Assembly (NCBI RefSeq): GCF_010389155.1
Contig: NC_057763.1
Location: forward strand, 45,614,645 to 45,678,644
Length of the DNA: 64,000 nucleotides
DNA from: Erigeron canadensis
Taxonomy: Eukaryota; Streptophyta; Magnoliopsida; Asterales; Asteraceae
Reading direction: 5' to 3'
Part shown: piece by piece, positions 25,349 to 35,200 of the stretch
Numbering within the stretch: position 1 is the stretch's first letter
Layout of the letters: each line of letters opens with the position of its first letter
The notes under the pieces: generated by a model
What the model saw: the letters and a program-made list of their open reading frames with translations, nothing else
Database searches by the model: none
Told to the model about the DNA's origin: nothing
Position numbers and translations under genes: made by a program

Positions 25349-25412
25349 CATCCTACACATGTGTAGGTTCATCCTACACATGTGTAGGTTCATCCTACAC
25401 ATGTGTAAGATC
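25349..25412. repeat. Three 21-bp tandem repeats with a CTACACATGTGTAG palindrome
   Basis: The unit TTCATCCTACACATGTGTAGG is repeated three times head to tail, and a fourth related palindrome sits at about 25689. Each unit is itself a 14-bp palindrome. Confidence 0.9.
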
Positions 25413-25465
25413 ATTGTTTTCACATGTAAATTATTAAATGAACATATGTACACAACAATGAAGGT

Positions 25466-25664
25466 CAAGGGCGGAGCCCGTCAATCCATGGTAGAGCCAT
25501 GGTAGCCAAGGACGGAGCCCGTCAGTCCATGGCGGAGGAATAGCAGCTAAGGGCGGAGCCCGTTAGGTAGATCACCCCTCACTGGTCACCCCCTATGACC
25601 TATCACCCTATGACCTATCACCCCCACTAGCTTTGGTTTATGAATATCCTTAAGGGCGAAGCCC
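25466..25664. repeat. Four dispersed GGGCGGAGCCCGT-like motifs
   Basis: AAGGGCGGAGCCCGT and close variants (GGACGGAGCCCGT, GGGCGAAGCCCGT) occur near 25468, 25508, 25550 and 25651. Each can form a GGGC/GCCC stem. This is the GC-rich core of the long-TIR element. Confidence 0.75.
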
Positions 25665-26626
25665 GTTCCGAATCATAATTTTTGTTCAACCTACACATGT
25701 GTAAGTTATGTGTAACTACCAAAAAGAAAACGAAAATTAAAAAGTCGTCAAAAGTATATCGAATTGGATCTCTAATGAAAGAGGACGAAATTTTAAGACT
25801 ACCCATGTTTTTTGTTTTGTCTAACGATTTACGGTTTGTGAGTTAGAACATTTTGAATGATTTGGGTGAATTTTATTATTTAGTTGAAGAGAGAGAAAAA
25901 GGAAAAAAAATGTGTGGTCCAGAATGGTTCTTGAGTTCTTTTTTTTTAAGAGTTCTCAAAATAACTCACCCCTATATATATATATATATATATGATCCAT
26001 CTGTATCTGTATAGATATCACCATCTACATCCAGAAAGCGGTATATTTTGAAAGAGTTATAGTTAATGTATGTAAAAAATTGTACCTTTCATGTCAATCC
26101 TTTCATATCAAACATTCATTTTTAAATTTTATGTTAAGTGTACAACTAGAGTTATCTTTAAATAAAGGGATTAGCACCCCATAATGTAAACAACTTTACA
26201 CGAATTGTTATAGTGTGTATCGAACTTCAATCTTGTGTATTGTATGTAATAAACTTTCAAATCTTGTGCAGTGCAAAACGTGCTAACTTCAGGGACGAAA
26301 AGTGTAATTTGCACATATAAATGAAATAGTAATTGTAACTAGAGTTAATTACACTTTTGGTTCGTTTTCATCCCTACCTTTCATATATTACTGTTTTGGT
26401 CCAAAAAACTTTGCTCCGTCAACGCTTTTGGTCCAATTCTCGAAACGGACGCTAAACACTCATCACGTGATCTACACGCTATGGGTATTTTAGTCTTTTT
26501 ATTACCAAGGGACTAAAAGCGTAATTAACCCTAAACTCTTTATCTCTTTCATCTATACCTGTAATTATATTCATCCATCCAAAAGATCCATCCATCTAAT
26601 AACAATAACAAATGCTCATACAATCG

Positions 26627-27076
26627 TTTGGCTCAATCGAGATCTTTTCATGTTTTGTCATTTCTTATTTATTTGTATGTTTGTCTTGTTGTTTCCCACT
26701 ACTTGTTCGAGTTACGTATTAGTTTGCTACTTTTATGTTGTTTAATATGCCCAATATGGTTGCTTTCGTATTTGTATCTGTATCTGTATTGTCAAACATG
26801 TTTCTAAGATATCGGTAGGACGCATGAGTGATAAACGTTTGACCCGCATAGTAGCCGGACCCAACAGACAGGTATTTCTTCTTTTCAGATTCTCGGCAGA
26901 CAAGTATGATTTTCTAAACATTTCTCTTTTTCCGTCTTGCTCTCCTTTGTGGCCGGAGGTCCTTATGGAAGCAGTCTCTCTACCTTTGTGTAGAGGTAAG
27001 ACTGTCTACAGCTTACCTCCCCATACCTCGCGCAGGGATTGGGTCCTGTTGTTGTTGTTGTTGTTGTTGTATCTGT
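26627..27076 (+). mobile_element. Au-like SINE with (GTT)n tail
   Basis: The 3' part reads CAGTCTCTCTACCTTTGTGT, AGAGGTAAGACTGTCTACAG, then a CCCCATACC block and GGGATTGGGTCCT followed by a GTT repeat. That layout, with the paired CTCTACC/GGTAGAG block and a TTG-type tail, is what I know of the Au SINE family of angiosperms. A second copy lies in opposite orientation at 38747-39165. Nested inside the 26342-28260 MULE. Confidence 0.75.
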
Positions 27077-27259
27077 ACGAGCTAGAAACAAAAAAAACAA
27101 ACTCAAATCCTATCCTATATATATTATTCACCAACAAAATCACGGTCTTCGCAACTGCTTCAAACACCATTTAATTAAAAATTCACATATATTGAAAAAC
27201 TAAAATCCTAAATTTCTATAGTTAGGGTTTCTATATTATCATCTCAAAATTACCTCAAT

Positions 27260-27490
27260 CATGGACCTACGGTGCGGGGATGAGAAGCTTTTGCCTGGAA
27301 GAATGCGGCTGGAGGGGTTCGGTACTTCGGTTCGATGGCTGAATTATGAAATGAACTCTGTTGTGTCGGTGGTTTTGTTATGACCACAGTGGCAGCAGTT
27401 TTGAGGTGGTGGTTGCGAAATCCGACCTCCATCCGTCACCTTCCTCTTTTCTCCCATTTATCCGCCACTCATCACACACCACTGTAGCTC
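27260..27490 (+). other. GC-richer segment inside the MULE, possible captured gene fragment
   Basis: Starting at an ATG at 27260, a 40-codon reading frame (MDLRCGDEKLLPGRMRLEGF...) ends at a TGA near 27382, and a second frame overlaps it. Base composition differs sharply from the AT-rich TIR-proximal DNA. Non-autonomous MULEs often carry transduplicated host sequence. The source gene is not recognised. Confidence 0.35.
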
Positions 27491-28303
27491 TCACAAAAGC
27501 ATGTACATATGTTTTTATAAATGTAGATTTTTATATAAATATGGACATAGAGATTGATAAGATATAGAAATAGAGATTGATATAGACATATATACAGAGA
27601 TTGATATTAAATAATGTGTGTGTATATATGTATATACTTCAAGTCCAACTACTATTTTTTGTGATTGGATTGGGGGTCGTGGGGAGTATTTGAATGAATG
27701 GGTTGAAAGTAGAAGACATAGTGGTTTTATCTTTGGCCTCACTATATGGAGGGAGAATTGAATTTTTATTTGGATATGGGAATTAAGTGCTTGGATAAGG
27801 TGTCTTAATGTAATATAGTTGCCCAGATTGTCGTGGAAGATAAAATATGGAACGACAAAGAGTAGATAAGGCCTTCGTGTTTTGTTTCTTTTTTTTTTTT
27901 TCATTATTGAATGGACCATTTTTTCATTATCATTATCATTCGTTCCTATTATTTATAGATGTTTTGTAATGGTTTGATTTGATTGGAAATTTGTAAATAA
28001 AAATGGAAAAAAGATGGAAAAGTAATACACACATAGATGATGATAAAGATGAGTTTAAAGATAATTACGCTTTTAGTCCTTTGGTAAGAAAAAGACTAAA
28101 ATACCCATCACGCGTAGATCACGTGATGGGTGTTTAACGTCTGTTTCGAGAATTGGACCAAAAACGTTGACGGGGCATAGTTTTTTAAACCAAAACAATA
28201 ATATAGGGATAAAAATGATAATTTTTAACCCTTAACAGGGACCAAAAGTGTAATTAACTCTTGTAACTAATACAAAATCTCCACACACACAATCTTTTAT
28301 AAC

Positions 28304-28746
28304 CAGAGTTGTGAAACTCGGCCGATACACCCCGATACAGCCGAGTCGGATCGTGTATCGGCCAACTGACGATACGAATTTGTCATACTCGGTTTGAAAA
28401 TCGCCAGAGGTCTAGACTCGGGTCAACTTGGTCAAGACTCGGCTGTATCAGTCAAGACTCGGCTGTATCGGATCGGCTAAACCAAAGTCAAATTTTCTTT
28501 TCTTTTTTTAAAGCTTTAATTAATTATGCTATTGTTTCTAGATACTTATGTTTAAGTTGAAAATTCATGTTGTGTTTAAGTTTGAAGTTTTATATATATT
28601 TTTAATTTTTTCATGCATATAATTTCAAAAACTATTTTATACGTAAAAAACTCACTATTTACTGATCCGATTCCGATCCGATTTTTAAAAAATCCTGTCT
28701 CTCCCCCTAACCGATCCGGTCCCGATTCCCGAGTTTCACAACCTTG
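28304..28746. mobile_element. hAT-type MITE, 443 bp, perfect 8-bp TSD
   Basis: The left terminus CAGAGTTGTGAAACTCGG and right terminus CCGAGTTTCACAACCTTG are inverted copies with two mismatches. Identical flanking 8-mers TTTATAAC are at 28296-28303 and 28747-28754. An 8-bp duplication and a CAGAG/CAAGG-type end are hAT features. The interior repeats CGATAC, GACTCGGCTGTATC and similar motifs; no ORF. Confidence 0.9.
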
Positions 28747-29131
28747 TTTATAACTATTATGAAAAACCCTAGATAAAATAGTTTAGTTCCCTTAGTAGAT
28801 TCCTTGAATCAACAATATATCACACTTCAGGCTAAACGGAATGGGGCGTTTCCCCCTCTTTTTCGCCCCCATCTTGCCCACCACATCACCCCGCCCAGCC
28901 GATTGAGCCCAAAAAAAGCTCAATTTCACCTTTGACCGTGCTCTTTTTTTTATAGTTTTTTAGGCTTCTTTTTATTAATCTATAAATTGTTTATTGATTT
29001 TGTTTTTATTTTTGGAATAAAAAGGAAAATCGATGTAATTTTTTTTTTTTCATTTGTTAGTTCGTTGCAGGCTTCACAGTGAAGAAGATGAAGTTATTGA
29101 CCACATGTGGGATATATTATTTAAAGCAAAT

Positions 29132-29360
29132 TTTATATTACCCCCAAACTATTATTACATTTACATATTGGTTATATTAGGTTGAATTTTTTTAAATTTA
29201 TGTATAATCATATATTTTATATTACCCCCAAAATATTATTACATTTACATATTGGTTATTAGTTTGAATTTTTTTAAAATTATGTATGATCATATATTTT
29301 ATATTACCCCCAAACTATTATTACATTTACATATTGGTTATATTAGTTTGAATTTATAAA
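29132..29360. repeat. Tandem array, unit about 83 bp, 2.7 copies
   Basis: TTTTATATTACCCCCAAA followed by TTATTACATTTACATATTGG recurs at 29132, 29215 and 29297 with single-base differences. The last copy is truncated. Confidence 0.9.
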
Positions 29361-29399
29361 CTATGTGGGATGTTTTAATTATGGATGTGTTTTATATAA

Positions 29400-30616
29400 G
29401 GGAAAATTACTATAATAAACAAAAATGGAAGCCTATTTTACAAAATAAACCCACTTTTGAAAACTTACAAATTTAAACACTATACCCGTGTTTCATATGT
29501 ATAAAACCCACGGACTCTCTTTAACCAATGAGAAGCCACCACCTGGCCTATTCCCCACCCCACCTACACCTGCTCTATTCTAACAGCCACCTATCTAATC
29601 TCTCTTTAATTTTTTCTAGGAATGAACTCTAATAACAATTTAACCATTCTTTTTACAGTCAATTAAAAAACAACGACGACAACAACAAAATCATTTTCCA
29701 TAATGATAACATAAGAAGGGAGGTTGTATCTTGGTTGTTACAAAAAAAACTCCTTGATGGTTTATGACGATGAATACCCACCAACTTAAACTATACCCCT
29801 CATATTTTTTCAAAGATAAAGGTTGATACTTTTACAGTCTCTTTATTGTGTTGATGCTACCTATTGATCAATGCAATTTAATTTGAGAAATAATATACAG
29901 GTTATGGTGTAACGTGGAACTCGTTATATCGTTTCGTCATTTAGTGTGTCTTTGAACTCGCAATTATCATTTTATTGCGTCTTGAAAGAGTGATTATATC
30001 GAATGATCGATTATGAAAAGTTGTTAGCTTAAGATTAGGTGCAAACTGTTATAGAGAAAACCAAAGTACTTATTACACCTCCTCTACAACTACATTTCAA
30101 AACTTTCCATCTACATCCTCTTATACCTTCCGTTCAATAGCCAAATCTTCTAGATTATGTAATCTTTTTCATCACCATCTTTTCTACACCTATTAATAAA
30201 TCGAGGCATTATGTAATCTAGATTTTGGATGAAAAGTTCAAAAATGAGATTGTCCATGTTTACTACAAATGGTTCTTTAAGTCACTGATGAAGGAAGTGG
30301 TTTGATGGATGAAATAAAAAAAGAAAGTATAAATTCAGTTTTTTTTTTTCATTGGAAATATTCAAAAGAGGTGCCTTTTTCATATTGTGTTGTGTTTGGG
30401 GTGAATGAGAAAAGAAAAGAGATTGGATATAAGGGATGAACTGCTGCTACATGTAGAGAAGATAGCTAGGACAGATGGTGGGTTCTGATTGGCTATGTGA
30501 AATCCGTGGACTTTATAATCTGAAACACGGGTATAGTGTTTAAATTGGTAGGTTTTCAAAAAGGAGTCTAATTTATAAAATGCCCTCTTTTATATGTTTC
30601 TTTTAGTAATTAACCC
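29400..30616. mobile_element. Non-autonomous MULE, near-perfect 9-bp TSD
   Basis: Arms of about 135-140 bp: left GGGAAAATTACTATAATAAA, right (reverse complement) GGGTTAATTACTAAAAGAAA. Both contain ACACTATACCCGTGTTTCA and a block like ATCCGTGGACTTTATA. Flanking 9-mers TTTATATAA and TTTATATAT agree at eight of nine positions. There is no transposase and no long ORF. Confidence 0.8.
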
Positions 30617-32273
30617 TTTATATATATATATATATATATATTAGTTTTGGAGTAAAAAAGGTAAAATAAATAAAATAAATAAAATTGGTGGAAGAAACAT
30701 CAATGCCACATGTCTAAGATCCCCCCACCCCTATTTTTCCTAACAAAACATTAATGCTTACATGGTGCCACATGACAGATATCCCACACCCCTAAATATG
30801 TCTCACTCCTTTTAGCCTAAGATTAAAACAATAGATTAGAATATTCGCATGCAGAATATGTGAGAAAATTATAGATGGGGAACAAGAAACTCCGAAAGAT
30901 GACGTGTGAGAACAAGGAAAAGAAAACAGATGGGACAAAAATAACCCAAAAAATATACAACTAAGCATTTTTAATTGGTGCCAAAACGTCATTTTTATAA
31001 CAGAAGCAACGGCCCCGAAAACAAAACGTAGATTAGTATGAGATAGAATTGGCCATTTAGATTTTAATTGCAAATGGCAGTATTTGACTCGTCTTAAGAT
31101 AAAGCAGCCACATTTGAACACAATCAGCCAAATATTTTTTCAAAAATGTGCATATTTAGATAGAATTCAACGGGAAAGGCTTTTAAAAGAAGTTGTCAAG
31201 GACTACAGACTTGTACCTTTCATTTAAACTGCATCTTCATTGCAGGTCATGTGTAAGAGACTGATAATTGATCTAGTGGTGAAAGCTTTGAAAGCATCAA
31301 TACAATTAAGCTGCATAGCTCCAATTTTAGTAACATAGGTTCTCAAGGGTGCAATAAAATAAAACAAGAATGATCCAAACTTTCGTTCTTGAACCTGTAA
31401 ATAAAAAGAATTTATGGTTAGACGAACAACGACCTATGATGCACCGAAACTTCAAACAGGTAGCCGTACCCGTTTCAGAAACTCCATGGAAACGTTTCCG
31501 CGTACAAAACACGTGTGAAACTTTTCCTTGAATTTTCCATAGATACCGAAATTTTTTTTTTAAAGTTTCATACTGAGTCTAATTAATATTAGAGTTTAAT
31601 AGACTTTTCGTATTCCAAACAGACTATATTATATACAATTTTATCAACATTCAATTTTTTTTATTTCAAAACCAATTATTAAAAACTAAACATCCGATGA
31701 GTGATCATTGATCAAGCACATATTATACAACTATACATACAGTTATACATAATATCTGAAGTCTCAAGTCTCTCTATAAAAAATTGATATATTTTAAATT
31801 TGTATGTTTTTTTGTTGCCATACCCGTATCTTGCAATTTTTAGTTTTGCCGTTTCCCGTTCCCGTATTGTTCCCATACCCCTTTGCCGTATCCGTTTCAG
31901 TGCTACATAGCCAACGACTTAACCAATGGGCAATGGCCCATAGGCTATGTTAGCAACCAACAAAGTAATATGCATCCCAATGTGAGATAGAGAGAATTGC
32001 AGCTTTCTAAAAATTCCAGGAATTCTGAGATTCTAAAGATCAGAAGATATAATATTGCATTTGTATAAATCTACCAATGTAACACCAAAACAATGAAGGA
32101 ACCAAGTACTAAAAGATGCAACATCATCTTATAATCTTAATTTTGTGTTGGTGTGAATCAATATTAGTTATAACGATAAAAAGCCTCTTTTACGAAACGA
32201 TAAAAAGACTCTTTTACGAAACAGAGAACAAAATCAAATAACAGAAACTCACATAACTAGTGAGCAATACCAC
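30617..32273. other. 3' flank of the DEAH helicase gene
   Basis: Non-coding apart from the MITE at 31434-31910. The 3' UTR of the minus-strand helicase gene should start just below 32274. The ORF at 30792-31121 does not resemble a known protein. Confidence 0.6.
31434..31910. mobile_element. hAT-like MITE, 477 bp
   Basis: The left end CTATGATGCACCGAAAC matches the right end reverse-complemented, CTATGTAGCACTGAAAC. CCGTACCCG/CGGATACGG-type motifs are repeated near both ends. Flanking 8-mers ACAACGAC and CCAACGAC differ at one base. AT-rich centre, no ORF. Confidence 0.75.
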
Positions 32274-35200
32274 CTAGTGACGGTTAGTATTCAGAGGTTG
32301 TTGCTGATAAAAGTGAGGTGCAGCCTCACGTAACCAAGAAGGATCAATAGAGATGACATTGCGCATGTACTGACGATCAGTTGACACTAGCGAATGATAT
32401 ACAACCCATTTTGGGTTCACCCTGCACCACAAAAGGTTTATGTTAACAAATAGCCTACTCAAACAAATTTTTTACATCTCAATGAATGTCACCATGAATG
32501 GGTTACATAATTCATCTGCAAAAGGCAATTTTTTTTTATAGTTTCCATATATAAATAGCTAAAAGTGTTGGAGAGCAATGAGCATTAGTAAATTATTTCT
32601 ATAGTAAAAACTTTAGTCATCTCCTTCATAATAATAGATTATCATGGTTGCAATAATATAGTTCTAGTGACCATAAAAAGGGTAATGGGGGGAACCCTAG
32701 CCCCGGTACCACAATTAGATACCCATCGACTAAACCCGTATGAGCCATATGATACCGGTACAATACCTCCATCCTAATCCCCACATGATCTGGGCACCCC
32801 GAAGGATCGCACCCGCGTCTTTAGAACTTCACATGTGGGCCTAAGCTTCATTGGTAAAGGCCTAAAGGATACCTTAAAGCAACTGTTTTTTGTGCCAGGC
32901 GGGGATCGAACTTGGGACCTTAACTGCTTTTAAATTTCTAAATATATAGAAAAAATATTTGCCGGGTCGACCTATCCTGACTTGACCTGTACAAAAGTAA
33001 CTCAAATTGACTTGAGCCCATTTTGACCTCTTATCAGACCCTAGTTTTGCCACCTCTAAGAAAATGGCATCAGCATAAAATAATTTGTCCAAAATTGATT
33101 TACTCGCAAGGACAATTAACAGAAGTTCTGTGTAAATGGACTATCCTGAACAATACGGATGTCGGAATTAATGACCTCTACCCTAAGCTTGATTTGCTGA
33201 CAAGAACCATAAAAAAGAATTCTTCTGTGTAAAAGGGCTAACCTGAACAATACAGATGATGGATGGATGTAAACTTCTTGTGAGCTCCTGACAGTCTTAT
33301 ACGTCCCATTATGACTGTATGGCTTCACAAATGAATAACCAACTTAGAGTTGTCATCAACGAGAATGAACTAACAGACATAAATGCATTATATCATAGAC
33401 TAGTCAAATTTACTACTCACCTCTAAACGACATGCATTAGCAAAAAATCCAGCAGTCACCGCCCTTCGTAGTACCTAAAACAGCAAAAAAAGAAGCTATT
33501 TAAACAACATGCATTACTATGATACAATTATTAGCCACGAAGAGTGTCAAAAAAAAAAAAATACCTGCATATCATTTTCACATGATTTTAAGGATAACCC
33601 TAGTCTCTGTGCTATTTTTCTTAGCTGTTCTCTAACTTCCATTACTTTTTTCTGAAAAGATGAAATAAAACTATATAAAATAAGGTATAACCCACCAATC
33701 AATTCTCCTTCTAGCTATCACTTTAGTAAATGTCATACTGAAAGTGAGAGCTTACCATTGCCTGGTAATTGATACAGTTTCTGTGACACCATTTAGAAGA
33801 TTTATTTGACTGGAGAAATCCCTTGTATACATTGAGGAAGGTCACGTGATCACCCTTCAAAGATCAATGCAAAAGTTTAAATATTAACAGTGTTAGTGGA
33901 AATGAAAAATATCAGATAGTAAATTAGAGTAATCTCTAAAGCAAAGATATTGTGCATATGAGTATATGACATACCTCTGCTGCCGCAAACCTCAATTTGG
34001 CTTCATCCAGCTCCCTCTGCCCCTTAACTGAGATCCATATTGACTGTGAAAAGCCATAAATTAGTAAATAGTATAAGATCAATCTATTAAAAAAAAAAAA
34101 ACTGAACTCGGAACAGACTGAAAATAAAATTTGAAAACCCAAATTTACACTTACAGTAACTTGGCAAGTTATTAAATAAAGAAAAAAAGACACAGCAAGA
34201 TTAAAAACACCTGAACTGACAGGATAGCAGACACTGTGATGATTTCCTCGGAGCATCCAAGTTGGTCGGAAGCTATGATCATCTTTGATATCATGGGATC
34301 CTAACAAGCAGCATATGATATACATAAATAAATGAATTCATAGAGAAAAAGGCATGCTACAAAATATAAGTGGTAACATACCAATGGTAGCTCTGCAACT
34401 TGGAATCCCACTGGTGAAGTAAGTTTAGCATCATCATCAAGAACTCCGAGCGAATAAAGTACTTCAAGAGCCCTAACCATTGCTTCAGGTGATGGTGATG
34501 CTGGCCAATCGAACCCTAAGATGTTATCAATACCTAACGCTTTTAACTGTGATTAATAAACAACTGTAAGAATCTGAAACGATAGAGAACAGTACAAAAA
34601 AACAAAACAAAAAACATACTTGAGGTTCAACTAACAAATATGAAAAAAAGTCCGTATGTATATTTAAAATTTAAAGTTGTTTTCATGTGTGCGTACATTC
34701 ATACCTGAATCACACTAGAAACAAGGTTTGATCTTTGCATCTCAGGAATCCCATGTGAAGACATCTCATTGACAAAATAATCTTCTGTATAAAGCCTTAT
34801 TATGATACATACGTTACACAAAGATATACCAACAGAACTTATCAGTTTCAGAATGCTTCCATCAAAAATCTGAGCATTATTCAATACAAATATATTGCCA
34901 TTTTGGTCATTTATGTACCTGTAACACTTTCCAGGCCGTACACGGCCAGCCCTCCCAGCCCTTTGCCTAGCAGATGCTTTAGATATTGGTGCCACTACAA
35001 GATTCTCTATATCGGTAATCTGTTAAGCAATAAATTATATGCATTGGAGGTCAATCATTTAACATGAGAAAAACCAAACAGAACAAACTTAGCCATTATG
35101 CTGAGTAATACCGGGTTGTAGAACCGCTGTTTTGAGAAACCACTGTCAACAACATAAACAATGCCCTGCTCCACAATTGAAATTAAAAAGTAATAAGAAC

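Larger units (their letters stand above)
25087..25972. mobile_element. Long-TIR (MULE- or foldback-type) element
   Basis: Inverted arms of about 260 bp: left GGGGAAAGTTTATTTGAGA, right (reverse complement) GGGGTGAGTTATTTTGAGA, continuing through shared blocks such as CTCACAAACCGTAAATCGTT and TTAGAGATCCAATTCGATAT. The 370-bp centre has no transposase. It holds three 21-bp tandem repeats and four copies of a GGGCGGAGCCCGT-like palindrome. Both flanks are TA/GA simple repeats, so the target duplication cannot be read. The arms are related to sequence at 39960-40230 and 40430-40680. Confidence 0.75.
26342..28260. mobile_element. Non-autonomous MULE with perfect 9-bp TSD
   Basis: The left end GAGTTAATTACACTTTTGG and right end CCAAAAGTGTAATTAACTC are exact inverted copies and open TIRs of about 190 bp (to about 26525, and from about 28061). 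Both TIRs include CTCGAAACGGACG-type and ATCACGTGAT blocks. The element is flanked by identical 9-bp duplications TTGTAACTA (26333-26341 and 28261-28269), diagnostic of the Mutator superfamily. There is no transposase. The interior holds an Au-like SINE (26627-27076) and a GC-richer segment (27258-27490) that may be captured host sequence. Confidence 0.9.

Noticed and set aside
25349..25412. CRISPR-like regularly spaced repeats
   Set aside because: The 21-bp units are directly adjacent with no spacers and sit inside a plant transposon; this is a eukaryotic genome.
27515..27919. Minus-strand ORF of 134 codons
   Set aside because: The predicted protein is low-complexity (Ile-Ser and Tyr-Ile-His runs) from TA-rich DNA inside the MULE, with no family resemblance.
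30792..31121. Minus-strand ORF of 109 codons
   Set aside because: Composition and context suggest non-coding 3' flank; no domain, signal or conserved motif.
32880..32925. A second tRNA gene
   Set aside because: Only a B-box-like segment is present; no acceptor stem or anticodon arm can be formed, and the flanking blocks recur as a SINE.
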